A stretch of DNA of 64,000 bases from Bremia lactucae (lineage: Eukaryota > Oomycota > Peronosporomycetes > Peronosporales > Peronosporaceae): assembly GCF_004359215.1 (NCBI RefSeq), contig NC_090611.1, positions 3,881,506-3,945,505 on the forward strand. Direction: 5' to 3'. The position numbers were made by a program, and so were the translations under genes. The notes beneath the pieces were generated by a model. The model did not search any database. It was not told the DNA's origin and saw nothing but the letters and a program-made list of their open reading frames with translations. How positions within the stretch are numbered: position 1 is the stretch's first letter; every line of letters begins with the position of its first letter. This document shows positions 33,691 to 44,811 of the stretch, in pieces.

Positions 33691-33823
33691 GATGTGCTCC
33701 TGCAAGAGGCGTATGCAAATGATGTCGTGACGAACACAATTGAGGGTGCGTTGACGGGATGTCAAACGTCACCAATTTCTACCGAGCTCGTGGAGACGAG
33801 GGTAGTGAAAAAGGCAATGACAA

Positions 33824-33960
33824 GTAGTCATGTGTCCCATAGTCCTGCACAGAGCCGAGGGCCTGTGGCAGTAGACGGCGAGCTGGCAGGAAGTCATGCG
33901 TCGCATAAATCGGCACAGAGCCTAGAGCCTGGTGCGGTTTGGAGGGGTGCGTTAGCCAGG
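33824..33960 (+). repeat. 66-bp tandem repeat in the protease-RT linker
   Basis: AGTCATGYGTCSCATA starts at 33826 and again at 33892; the units encode SSHVSHSPAQSRGPVAV and GSHASHKSAQSLEPGAV, a 22-residue period. The second unit is incomplete. Confidence 0.6.
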
Positions 33961-34059
33961 AGAGCAACGCACCCATCCTGTGACTCGAAGAACGAGTACC
34001 CGACAGAAAAGGACGATCAAAGGCACGTCTAACGAGTGACCTTTGGATCAGATCCTATC

Positions 34060-35187
34060 AAAAGAGGACGGGCCTTCCAACGAGGTGCCAAAGACAAGAT
34101 TGCGGAGGCATCTTCAGTAAAGGTGCTCCGGCAAGCCCTTAAATCTGCCGCGGAGCTAGTAAAACTCCCGGTGATGTCGTTGGATCTATTCCTTGCCGAA
34201 ATAAAGGAAGCAAAGATCCACGAAATAGTCACGACAGTTCCAAAAGAGAACATGGTGGACTCTTGTGGTGCTCGTCGTCCACAATGGGCGAGAGCATCCT
34301 AAAAATGAACAAAAATAATCTGTTCGCTGCTCGAGGCTGTGATGCCTTGAGAGACAGTCCGTTCTTGAGGTTCTGTGGAAACATCGCGATTTGTTCCCAG
34401 AAGAAGTGCCGAGCCGCCTACCAGCAGATAGGAACATCTGGCACGGCATTGACTTCGACCCTAGCACAAAGTATTGTGTCACCAGGCAATGGCCGTTGCC
34501 TAAAGAATAAGCCGATTATATTGATGAGTTCTTCAACAAACGAGCCAAGGCGGGCACATGTACGTGAGAGCAAGTCGCCTCACTGCAGCCCGACCTTTTG
34601 TGCGTGTAAAGCCACAGGTGGATGGCGCGTGGTTCATGCTTACAATAAGCTGAACACGGCAACCACTCCGGCGCAAATGTGAAAGTCAACTATTTTTTCC
34701 GCGTTAAATTTAGAAGATGGCTACTATCAGGTACTCATGAGATAGTCCGATGTAGCCAAAACATCTGTAAGCACCGCAAGCGGTATGCTTTAAGAGTGGC
34801 TTGTGATGCCCCAAGGTTAAAAAAAACGCACCAGCGATATTCAACCGAGTGGTGGCTGACGTGATGCGTCAGGACCGTGCCTTCGCGCCCCATTACTTTG
34901 ACGATGTATTCGTGCATAGTAGGGCCGAGGACGGGCTGAGTACAAAAAGAGCCGCACTAGCGCCATTTAGACGCTGGGTTGCAGACTTTGAAGGACGCCC
35001 AGTTGTACGTCAACTTGCAAAGTGCGTCATAGGGGGCCCCGAGATACCTGTACTGGGCTGCATCGTTGGTATACATGGTGTGCGAGCAGACCCAGACAAG
35101 GTAAAATCAGTAAAGGAATGGCCAATCCCACGGCATTGGAAGGATTTGCGCCAATTCCTAGGGCTCGCTAATTACTTGCATAAATAA
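34060..35187 (+). pseudogene. Chromovirus reverse transcriptase (broken)
   Basis: Frames show DFDPSTKYCVTRQWPLPKE, RESKSPHCSPTFC, GGWRVVHAYNKLNTATTPAQ, HYFDDVFVHSRAEDG (YFDD box), VLGCIVGIHGVRADPDKVK and DLRQFLGLANYLHK. Several frame changes and stops are present. Confidence 0.85.
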
Positions 35188-35245
35188 AGCAAGAATTATT
35201 CAGAGCAAACTAAACATTATTTGACCTCCTTAAAAAGGACGCAGA

Positions 35246-35925
35246 ATGGGTTTGGTTAAAGAACAAGATGATGCGTTCACATCAGCGAAGCAATCTCTTG
35301 TGGAGGCACCGGTCTTGGCATTGCCAGACGCGAATAAGCCTTTGAGCGTCGTCTGCGATGCAAGTAATTTTGCAATCGGCAGCGCGCTCATGCAAAAGGA
35401 TGACGACGGCATTGACCGTGTCATCTCTTATCAGTCCCGACTTTTAAAAGCCGCGGAACCGAACTATCCTGCGCATGAAAAGGAGCTACTTTCATAAGGT
35501 ATGCTCTTGTTAAGTTTCGAGTGCACCTATTGGGCACCGAACCATTCGTAATTTATACGGATCACGCATCATTGCGGACCGCAATAAACTCACCGCACTT
35601 CTCGTCTAGAATGGCAAGATGGCTCACATTCTTCTCTGAATTCAATTTCAAAGTTGAATATAAGCCGGATAAGTCGAATGTTTCGGCTGACGCTTTACCG
35701 CGCAGACCAAGCTTCGAGGTAAGACACCAGGAGAGTTTGTCTAGTGCTAAAGCACAATTTCAGCCGTCAACGTTGGCAACCATGAAGGCATACCACGTGA
35801 CGAGCTCATTAGCCTCTAAAATAAAAGAGAGTTACAGTCAGAACGACCATTTTCGCCTGGTGTTTGATCACTTTGGTGAACGAAAGGTTTCCCTTCCGTC
35901 GCACCTAAAAGCTGAGCTAAATTGA
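35246..35925 (+). pseudogene. Chromovirus RNase H (nearly open, stop-interrupted)
   Basis: PLSVVCDASNFAIGSALMQ carries the catalytic Asp and PAHEKELL the Glu; a TAA at 35495-35497 breaks it. The next frame reads FVIYTDHASLRTAI, RMARWLTFFSEFNFKVEYKP and NVSADALPRRP. Confidence 0.85.
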
Positions 35926-35999
35926 TTTAGGTACAGCGATGGCCAGTTATGGTATCAGCTGCCACCTTGTCATCTCTTCAGAATCTATGAGCCTCATGG

Positions 36000-36800
36000 C
36001 ACAGATCTCAAGCTAATGATCCTTCACGAGCTCCATGGTGCGCCATCTAGTGAGTATCTGGGCCGTGAAAAGACATTCTTACGAGTGTCAGAGGAATTTT
36101 GGTGGCCACATCTATATAGATGGGTGGCCAACTATATTCGCTCTTGCGAACATTGTCAGCGCATTAAGCCTGCACCGTCCAGCGGTGCGCCACTGAAGCC
36201 GCTACCGATTCCAACCAACTGGTGGAAGTCAGTAAATTTGGACTTCATGTTTGGCATGCCGCCTGATCATAAGGGTCGGGCGGGGCTGGTCGTCTTTGTA
36301 GACAGACTGGGCAATATGGTCCAATTAGCACCATGTAAAACATCGATCACAGGTAAGGAAGCAGCTCTCTTGTTCCTGGATCATGTACCAACGCCACGCG
36401 ATGCCCGAGACCATCTTATCGAACCGAGATCTTTGTTTTACGCCTGGTTTTTAGCGACATGTGGTCGAGCTGCTAGGTAGCAAGCTCCACATGTTTCAAT
36501 CGCAGATCATCCCTAGACCAATGGTCAAACAGAACGTGCCAACTTGGTCGTGGCAGATGTCTTGCGCACTATAGCAACTCCCAAAGAGTGGAGCAAGCGA
36601 TTGCCCTTCCTGGATTTCGTTATATACGACAGTGTTCTTGCCAGTACGGATGATACACCATTTTATTCTAACGGACTGCGCCATCCTCGGACGCCAGTCT
36701 CGTTTGTGTGCAGTCTGAGTCTTAGAGGGGGAGGGCCCCTCAATATTGGCGGTGCGGAAGAGGGAAATAGCTTCGTCAATATGACGATGACCCATGAGGT
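36000..36800 (+). pseudogene. Chromovirus integrase (broken)
   Basis: Contains the HHCC zinc domain (ELHGAPSSEYLGREKT, then CEHCQRIKP), WWKSVNLDFMFGMPP with the first catalytic Asp, VFVDRLGNMVQLAPCK, and in a shifted frame TNGQTERANLVVADVL with the region of the catalytic Glu. Confidence 0.8.
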
Positions 36801-36839
36801 TATCATGTAAAAGACAGAAACTTGCCCTGTTGGAAGGTT

Positions 36840-37003
36840 GCTTGCCCACCGCTCCGGGAGGCAAAGGTATCAGATCCTTGTCCAATGGAAAGGTTACCCG
36901 AAGAGTTATGAATCTTGGGAACCGATCGATACCCTACGTATTGATGTGCCCGACTTGGTAAATGCCTATGAAAAGGAGCACCAGCTGAAGCCTCTTCGCT
37001 AGT
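36840..37003 (+). pseudogene. Integrase C-terminal chromodomain
   Basis: Reads RYQILVQWKGYPKSYESWEP, then IDVPDLVNAYEKEH. The aromatic residues and the W-x-W-E-P motif identify a chromodomain, which in chromoviruses targets integration to modified histones. Upstream frameshifts make it non-functional here. Confidence 0.8.
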
Positions 37004-37013
37004 CTCAAATGGA

Positions 37014-37893
37014 CTAGCTGAAGTACGGTAGTGAGAAGAAAAACGGGGTACAATACCGTGCAGTCCGCCAACGATTTCTTTCACACGCAAGCGGGCGAAA
37101 TAAATTCGCTGCGACCGCTGTTTCATCGCATCGTAATGCGGATGAATGCGGCTTGAATTCCGCTTCGTAATTTCCGGGCGTTTCATTTGAATGCAATAGT
37201 ACCGGGATCGGGGAAATATGTCCAACCGATTTTCCCTGAGCCCTCCATGACTTTAAGACGCCATAATAGTTATGTGCGTCTACAAGAGCGCGCTCTAGGA
37301 GCGACGCTCTTGGCCCGTCTAAACGAGGCCATTTAGATGGAGGGGGCATCTTTGGAATGCCACCCGTCACATAGCCGCGTTCTAAACGACTGGCTTGTGA
37401 CACCGACTGAGCACGGTCACGTTTCGTCGGCGGAGCTTAAGGCTCCGAATCCTCTATGTCAGAATCATTATGGACTATGGTCTGAGCATAAGGCGTTGTG
37501 GTTATACCCAACGGAGAGGCGGCTGCGCATTTATGGGCAGCGCTCTCATTACCTGTCGCTGCGTTATCCAGCGCAGACGACGAGACAGCATTCGTAAATG
37601 TTGCTGTCTCCATGTTGCGAGCCATGAGAAAAGTTTCGATTGGCAATAACGCGCCATTATCCTTCCTCATGAACTCGTTCCCGCATCACTACGATGAGAG
37701 ACGGATCAACATCATCACTATTAAATTGGGACGGATCGTGAAGCCCCGTTAACGCGACAGCAGTAGTAGCTGTCGGCGTTACGACTAAGGCATTGGCCGT
37801 GGCCGGCGAGTTAACGCGGCGCGTGCGGTTAGTGCGAGGTTGAGTGAGCGTCTTCGCAGACGACCCACAAACATTGCCCCTTTTAGGTGGCAT
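37014..37893 (-). pseudogene. Antisense ORF between pol and 3' LTR of the A element (broken)
   Basis: On the minus strand an ATG at 37893 starts MPPKRGNVCGSSAK. After a frameshift near 37665 the frame continues through SALDNAATGNESAAHK, one stop near 37437, and KMPPPSKWPRLDGPRAS to 37014, about 290 codons overall. Composition is Ala/Ser/Thr-rich then basic. No family is recognised. The B element has an antisense ORF in the same place. Confidence 0.5.
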
Positions 37894-38014
37894 CTTTGGC
37901 GCCGTGTAGGTCGCTAAAGTGATTGAGAGATTTAGCGGCGCGCAAAGCTGCTCGCAATTCCTCGCTACTCTATGACTTATTTAAAATGTAAATTTGTTCT
38001 TGAAGGGCGGATGA

Positions 38015-38550
38015 TGTAACGGGCTAAAGTTGCCCTACTGTATAACAATTCCCGTTACGTACACTTAGTGTACTTAACGGGATGGTCAATTCCTTCAAAA
38101 AAAAGTGATTAGACCCACCACTCGGGTGTGGTTCTCATTTGTGACCAACCCTTGTGTATGTGATGCACATAGGTACATTCGCATTAGGAGGTATGACGGC
38201 TAGCGTCATCCATTACGCGAATATCTAGAAAGATACACTCGCAATACATATTAAGTGTTATCTATAGAGATAACATTTTGATTTGGAGAAATAGGTATTT
38301 TCATTTAATGCGATTAAAAGTAAAACAGATTGAAAACTACTTTCTGCTTAGTAAGTGCGCACGAGGAGCCGGATACCGCTCCCGTGACGACACTTACTAG
38401 AGTACTTAGTCTTAGTGCGTTGGGTAAGGTCGCTTAGGCGCCCACCACAACTACCTCACTGCACGCAAGAGAAGCTGGTTAACTCTTTCTCGCTGTGCCA
38501 GGGTGTGAGTCTAAGGAGAGCGTGGCCGCATTACGACGTGCCCGCCTACA
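38015..38550 (+). repeat. A-type LTR, right
   Basis: Starts TGTAACGGGC and ends CCCGCCTACA. It contains a 15-bp inverted repeat with one mismatch (38051-38065 / 38067-38081); the left arm CCCGTTAC can also pair with the LTR start GTAACGGG. Confidence 0.85.
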
Positions 38551-38679
38551 TTGGCAATTATCGACAAGGAAATTTCCTACATCTAATTTCACATTTAGTT
38601 TCTTACTAAGTCGTAATTAATTATCGATTTTTTAGTGTCTTTTTTTAATCAACACTTTGAGAATGCCTACGGTTCTATT
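38551..38679. other. Spacer between A and B chromoviruses
   Basis: 129 AT-rich bases with no feature. Confidence 0.5.
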
Positions 38680-39141
38680 TGTAATGGAGCACCCGTTGGT
38701 TGGAGACCGTTGTTGTGGTCTTTTTATTTTATTTAATATAGTTAATTACTTAAATCTCATTTATTATATGGGTAACAAATGTGGTCGCGGCCGGCCAGAT
38801 ATGAATCTGGCGGCCGAAATCTATATTTAAATTAGCTAGGGAAAGGTTTTAGATTTAAATAGTTAAATAAAGTACAGCTCCCCTTTTGATCTGAAAGCGT
38901 CTACTCCCTTACTAAGGCTTGCGCAGTGATTTGTAAGATAGAAGCCTTTCAAGGTAAATACTCTTGGGCAATAGTTGCCACTTGGTTCTACGAACCCTGG
39001 ATTCCTTGAACTAGAATTCATTAAGCTTTAATAGCTTGTACGACTCCCTGAGAAATTAAAACTATTACTTCTATAGAACTAAAAGACTATTTGAGTCTTA
39101 AAGTCTACCTCTGACTTTAGGAGCGAGGTAGCTCCGCTAAA
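38680..39141 (+). repeat. B-type LTR, left
   Basis: Starts TGTAATGGAGCACC. It contains a hairpin around GCCAGAT-ATGA-ATCTGGCGGC that recurs in the right LTR. A TGGTAGCAC primer-binding-like site follows at 39144-39152. Confidence 0.8.
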
Positions 39142-39239
39142 CCTGGTAGCACTCGTAGTCAGTCTACGCCTGAGTCTTTATAACACGAAACCTCCACTGA
39201 ATAGGAAGAGTTTCCAGAACTTTCAGAGGCGCAACGCAC

Positions 39240-39900
39240 AGCGTAAAACAAGCTCAAAAACTTTATTTGGGCTTGAACATGTAGAGTTTTTATATCCCAG
39301 GGATCAGAGGTCCTGCATGCAAGGCTTGAAGCCTTCATGCGATATGAATCCTCCCTGATCGGCCAGGCTCAGGATCATCTTGCGATATATATGCCAACTC
39401 GGGACATTTCTGCACCTGATTCAGAGCCTAAGGCTCGCCCTCAAGTTTTCATGCAAAGACATTTGAGTGGAAAGAGGAAAAAAACTCCCTTTTTGGATTA
39501 AGCAGATGAAGTTGTCATTTGACTCCGCCTTGTTCTTAACAGAACGGCAAAAGGTGGCTATGGCCATTTCTAAACTCGGAGGTAGAGCCATTGGGTGGGT
39601 ACTATCGTGCAGCACGTCCATAAGCGACGCTCTTCCCTCATGGGATTCGCTGAAGCAGCAAATTACCAGCATGTTTGCACCACCTGAGTAGGTTTTTCGC
39701 ATGCGATCACGGCTCATAGCAACTCGAGAGGGTAAACGAATTCTAGGGTTTTTATGTCCAGGAGCTGAGAACTCGGTGCAAGAAGCAATTGTTGTAAGAA
39801 AATTCGTAGGGGGGGGCTCAAAGAGGCCGCTGCTCGGACGGAGTTATTCCGATTTCATCCTGCTACCTTCGAAGAGGCAGTTGCCATAGGGCTACGCGCT
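39240..39900 (+). pseudogene. Chromovirus B gag (broken)
   Basis: Short frames, for example LSFDSALFLTERQKVAMAI with GGRAIGWVLS and LPSWDSLKQQITSMFAPPE (39467-39691), match the capsid region of gypsy gag. Frames change often and no zinc knuckle was found. Confidence 0.6.
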
Positions 39901-40339
39901 GAGTTCGACTTTATGTCTGCTCGCGTTAGCACCCCTGTTTACCGAAAAAGCTCTTCGAGCACATGGGTACCGTCCAATAGACCGGATTTCATGGATCTAA
40001 GCTTTGTTGAGGAAGAAGAAGAAGCACTTCAATCTGTGGAACAGCATAAGAAAAACCGTAGATGTTGTATGTGCGAAAGCACAAACATTTAAGTCCGGCC
40101 TGTCCCCTACGAAATACGCGTAAAGCTCGAAAGAGCACCAATTCCGACCAATACCAGAAATCTGGTACGGTGCGGGAAAACGTCGATACCCAGTAGTTGC
40201 GGCGCGCGCTCTTGGGAGTGCCCTAGGGTCTGTTGAACCTTTAGGAGGTGAGAGTAATCAGGACCTAGCACCAGTTAGACGGGGCATAATGGCACGGGGC
40301 TTAAGTACAAGTCTGGCTTGTTAGTCGCTGAAGCGACTG

Positions 40340-40753
40340 TGAAGGGCTTTGATAAGCCATGGTCAATTTTAATTGACTCAAGAGCGTCTTGCAGTTATGC
40401 TCGATGTCGTTCCCTTAAGGATAATTAGCATACGTTGAACCGCTTAAAGCGCATGAAAGTGATACAACCACTGTTAGCTAAGCGGCTGGGACTCGTGTCA
40501 CTTTTCTTAGCGTCTATTGAACTTAGGTATAAGGTTTCTGGACTTTGACAGAGTGGAACGCTGTCTCATCCTTGATTTGGATTCGAGATATGATCTCGTC
40601 CTTGGTATGGCCTGGCTTGAACGCCATGAGCCATGGATCGATTGGAGATCTAAGACCTTAGGCGCCACGCGCAATGTTCTTAGCAATGTTTTGGAGAGTC
40701 ATGGACCACCTTTGCAAGATAATAAAGCACTATTCGCGCGGATCACTGACTGA
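40340..40753 (+). pseudogene. Chromovirus B protease (broken)
   Basis: LDLDSRYDLVLGMAWLERHEPWIDW marks the retropepsin end (40560-40645). Upstream a degenerate ILIDSRASCSY replaces the expected DSGA active site (about 40370). Confidence 0.7.
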
Positions 40754-40939
40754 ATCTGTCAAAGTTTCAGACATTGGAATCTCTGAAGTAATAAACTTCA
40801 ATGTTGAAAACAATAATTCTCAGCCCGACTCAGAAAGAGGGAGTAGAACGACACGTACTCCGTCGAGTGACACTCAATGTAATAACGATTTTCTAACATG
40901 AAACTGAGACTTTACCTAAGCATTGTGGGCCTAAGGGCG

Positions 40940-41179
40940 AGTCATCAAGTATGCAATATCTCTGAGATACGTGGAGTGGCACGTCTAAGTTCACCGAGTA
41001 TGGTTGGCCGAGGTGGCACCATGCTGAGTGTCAAAAGTGATACTATTGGCGGTGAAACAGGGCATCAAGGGTGCAATATCCCTGAGATACGTCGAGTGGC
41101 ACGTCTAAGTCCACCGAGTGTGGTTGGCCGAGGTGGCACCACTTTGAGTGTCAGTAGTGACACTATTGGCGGTTCGCCA
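40940..41179 (+). repeat. 120-bp tandem duplication in the protease-RT linker
   Basis: Two units start at about 40942 and 41062. In the open frame 40898-41329 they encode a 40-residue repeat (NISEIRGVARLS..S.VGRGGT.LSV.SDTIGG), differing at about eight residues. A third partial unit begins at about 41180. Confidence 0.75.
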
Positions 41180-41664
41180 GGGCATTTCGGGTCAAACCCT
41201 TTTAATGCACTTGAAGTGACACGCAAACGGTCGCTACACAAGGAAGTTGAGTTACCTAAATTCCTTGTCGAGTGTCGAACTAGACACCAGCTCTGGTATA
41301 GAATTAATATGGGCTTAAAAATTTGGTGACGGAATGTCCCCGCCTCTAGGAGGCGTATTGTCTTTACTCCGAGACAGAAGAGACACAAAGCGTCTATTTC
41401 GTCAAAAAGTCATACGAGCGAGCAATTGCATACGCTTGTAAATGGTCTAACCGAGTAAGTCGAGGGAGAAGTTAGCCTTGCGGCAATCCTCTCGTTACAT
41501 GCTCTTTTAGAGCTAGACGAACTGTCTATTGATGAGTGCGGTCGAGCCTTAAAAGCAGGTGACTTATCTGAAATGGTGGTCATTCGACCTATGGTTGAGT
41601 TAAAGTCATCGTCAATTCTAGACGAAGCTATCCTGGATAACACAAAAGCTGCACTTAGTGCGCG

Positions 41665-41721
41665 AAATGGGTCATCGATCCTTAAAGATCCGTAGGATCT
41701 TTAAGGATCGATGACCCATTT
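41665..41721. repeat. Perfect 27-bp inverted repeat, 3-nt loop
   Basis: The arms 41665-41691 (starts AAATGGGTCATCG) and 41695-41721 (ends ATGACCCATTT) are exact reverse complements around GTA. It sits where the protein linker before KEFQDVV should be and introduces two stops. Confidence 0.9.
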
Positions 41722-42597
41722 TAAGGAATTCCAAGATGTGGTATGTAATAACCCACCATCTGTTTTACCTCCGGATAGGGGTGTTCGTCATGAAATTGAC
41801 TTTGTTCCGGGAACCAAATACTGTGTCACACGACATTAGCCTTTACCAAAGGAACTGTGTGACGTCATTGACGATCTTCCGTGCTAAGCACGAGGCTGGA
41901 ATGTTACGAGAGAGCCAATCTTCTCATTCGACACCGACATTTTGTGTCAAAAAGCCAAATGGTACATGGCGCATTGTACATGCTTATAATAAGCTTAATA
42001 CTGCCACTTTATCAGCACAAAACCTCATTCCGAGAAAGGATATTCTTCAGAACAATATGGTGGGATGTGCAATGTACAGTGCACTTGACTTAGTTAATTG
42101 TTATTACCAACTGCTCATGCAAGCTAGCGATATCCCTCTTACAGAAGTTAGGTCTTCAAGCGGTATGCTATGGGAGTAGTTGGTTATGATACAAGGGCTT
42201 TCCAACGCCATGGCAACATTTAATCGCCTAGTGACGCACTGTTCCGCCCTTATCGAGGTTATGCAAAGACTTTTACTGATGACCTTTTTTCCACAGTGGT
42301 GTGGTGCAGGGTCGGTAGGATCCGGACAACCATTTAGATCATTTGCGAGCAGTGCTCAATTATATGCGCACAAACAAATTGTATACCAATGCATCTATAT
42401 GCATTTTTGGCGCAGACGAAATTCCTTTTTTAGAATGCTTCATTGGGAAGCGAGGCCTTACAGCGGATCCCGCTACGGTAATTGCCATAGTAGATTGGCC
42501 GGTTCCTAAAAACCAAAAGGATTTGCGAAAGTGGTTGGATCTTGCCAATTACTTCCCCAATTATAGCGAGCATTACGCTGATATGGATAGACCATAA
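41720..42597 (+). pseudogene. Chromovirus B reverse transcriptase (broken)
   Basis: Frames give KEFQDVVCNNPPSVLPPDRG, HEIDFVPGTKYCVTR, NGTWRIVHAYNKLNTATLSAQ, YSALDLVNCYYQLLMQ, and further on PFLECFIGKRGLTADPATV and DLRKWLDLANYF. The catalytic box is degraded to LLMTFFPQW. Frames change at least four times. Confidence 0.85.
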
Positions 42598-42623
42598 TAC
42601 AACCTCCTCAAAAGGATACAGAT

Positions 42624-43103
42624 TTGGGCTGGACTAGCCCAGAGTATAATGCTTTCCAAGCAGTCGAGAATTGTCTTATCCATGCCCCGATTCTGACACT
42701 GCCGAATCCAAATTGGCCTGTCAGTGTCGTCTGTGACGGGTCGGATCTTGCAATTGGCAGTACTCTGTTAGAGAAAGGTGATGATGCACGTGAACGTGTA
42801 ATTGCTTTCGAATCTAGACAGCTTAAAGCTGCAGAAAATACTACCCAGTTCATGACAAATAGTTACTTGCTATGAAGTATGTTCTCGACTAAGTCGTTTC
42901 ATCTTTCACAAAGAATGGCCAGATGGCTAACCTTTTTTGCCGAATACAACTTCGCTGGCAAGCAGAATGCTTTGGCTGATGCGTTATCGCGCAGGCCAAA
43001 TTATGATCTCCCTCCTCTAACGACTATAATGTCGCCTAATACTGAGTTAATCCGTTTGGTTCACGCCAAGGATGAACAGTGTGTAGCTGTTTTACGAGCT
43101 TAA
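42624..43103 (+). pseudogene. Chromovirus B RNase H (broken)
   Basis: PVSVVCDGSDLAIGSTLLEKG holds the catalytic Asp. Some sequence is deleted before MARWLTFFAEYNF, and ALADALSRRPNYD follows. Confidence 0.8.
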
Positions 43104-43127
43104 AAGAACTCTGATTCAGTTATTAAA

Positions 43128-44116
43128 TTGCCGGCACGTTTGCGTGCAAGGTTACATCGATTTTCTATTGATGTCGCCCTGTTGATTAATTGCACAGACA
43201 CTGCGAACCCTCTGCATGTCGTTGTTCCTCATCATGAGGATTTGAAGTACCGAATCCTCTATGAAGCATATGATACTGTCCTTTGTGGTCATCTCGGTAG
43301 AGAAAAGACCTACGGCTCTGTAAGCCAGATTTATTGGTGGCCCAAACTTTATAAATGGGTCCGCACATACGTTCGCACATGCGAGATTTGCCAAAGGTTA
43401 AACCCTCGGCGCATGCTGCTGCGCCACTGGCAAGTCTGCCAGTCCCCACATGGTGTTGGAAGTCCATTAGTATGGATTTTGTTTGCGGTCTATCGAAAGA
43501 TTCGGCCGGTAACTCCGGCATAGTGGTCTTTGTTGACCTTATGAGCAAAACGGCTCACTTAGCGGCTGGGGTGCCGGATATTATTAATGGTGAAGGAAGG
43601 CTGTTTATACATCGGGTTCGGCAACACGGTTTGCCAGTGGCAATTGTCTCTGATCGAGACCCCCATTTCAAGGGTCAAATCTGGAAATCAATTTTCCGAG
43701 TGCTTGGAACCAGATTGGACATGCGCTCAGCGGACCATTTGCAGACCGATGGTCAAACTGAACGTGTCAATCGCGTCATTGAAGATGTTTTATGCAGTGT
43801 GTGTGCACACATGCCAAAGCGCTGGAGCTCAATGCTCCCAGTGGTAGAATTCGCGTTAAATAACGCTGTACATGCCTTTACAGGCAATACTCCGTTCTAT
43901 GTCAATGGTCTCATCCATCCACGCGTTCCGTTAGATTCCCCTGCGTTGCTCAAGGCTTGGTGGGGAGAATTAGCCGATAGGCTTGCTAATATCAGCCCTG
44001 TTACCGTTCGGAAACAAATAAGCGAGTTTCTTGCTACGCGATTAAGTGTCTTAAGACATGTAAGGGATACGATGGCTGGTAGCCAAGACAAACAAAAAGA
44101 ACAAGCAGATGCCTAA
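43128..44116 (+). pseudogene. Chromovirus B integrase, long open stretch
   Basis: The zinc domain is in one frame (ILYEAYDTVLCGHLGREKT, CEICQRL); after a frameshift a 253-codon open frame (43355-44116) carries SISMDFVCGLSKD (first Asp), VAIVSDRDPHFKG (second Asp), DHLQTDGQTERVNRVIEDVL (Glu) and VEFALNNAVHAFTG. The catalytic triad appears complete, so this is the best-preserved integrase core in the window. Confidence 0.85.
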
Positions 44117-44229
44117 GGCAGGAGCTGCATTAATTCTTATGTAGTCGGAGACCGAGTTTGATTTAACGCTAAAAACCGTCCTAATAACTTGCTTCCGGGT
44201 CTTCAAGGCCAAATTGCGCCCGCGCTTTA

Positions 44230-44800
44230 TTGAGTGATTTACGGACTGGCCAAGAAGGGCCTCGCTTACACGCTAAACCTTCCTAGCAAGCTGCGTACAC
44301 AGCCAGTGCTCTACGCCGGCTTGCTGAAGCCATATCAGGACCCTCCCTACGTAAACTTAAAGGCGCTTGCGCTGAGACAGGCGGTCGTGCCGCAGATTGC
44401 TGCATCCTCATCAGGATGTCCAGCTGGCCCTCGTAACGAGGCTGCTGACGTTCCATCATGGAAAAACGGTTTTGAACCGCCTCAAAAGAGCTCTTAATCC
44501 GAGCATGGCTCTAGCGAAGAAGTTGCACCTCGTGCTTTAGAACATCAAATGCTTCCTTCGAGATTTCGGCCCTCTCCTGCACTGCTTGATGTGCGAGGGA
44601 ACCTTCAGTTTCACGTGGAGAAACTTTTAAAGCGACGCCGTCATAAAGGCCGATACCAGTATGTGGTGAAGTGACTGAGGGACCCTACTTCTGAAAACTC
44701 TTGGGAGTTTGGTGTACGTCTTCGGCAGATTGCCCGTACGCCGTTGATTTTTTCGAGCGCCGAGCTCAGGTCAAACTCGCGTCAAACGACGCTTCCACCA
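44230..44800 (+). pseudogene. Integrase C-terminal region and chromodomain, B element (broken)
   Basis: LNLPSKLRTQPVLYAGLLKPY (44270-44330) is the pre-chromodomain motif; LQFHVEKLLKRRRHKGRYQYVVK then a stop, then NSWEFGVRLRQ (44600-44725) is a degenerate chromodomain. Confidence 0.75.
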
Positions 44801-44811
44801 CTAGACGTGTT

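Larger units (their letters stand above)
31525..38550 (+). mobile_element. Chromovirus (Ty3/gypsy) element with A-type LTRs
   Basis: The LTRs at 31525-32055 and 38015-38550 flank a plus-strand gag-protease-RT-RNase H-integrase-chromodomain order, with an antisense ORF before the 3' LTR. All frames are interrupted. The flanks (TCCTT left, TTGGC right) do not match, so the two LTRs may come from a rearranged copy or the duplication has decayed. Confidence 0.85.

Noticed and set aside
37657..37893. Idea that MPPKRG... is a host gene
   Set aside because: It lies wholly inside the LTR-bounded A element and is frame-broken, so it belongs to the element.
31525..38550. Target duplication for the A chromovirus
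   Set aside because: TCCTT on the left and TTGGC on the right do not match, nor does shifting the right end by two bases help.
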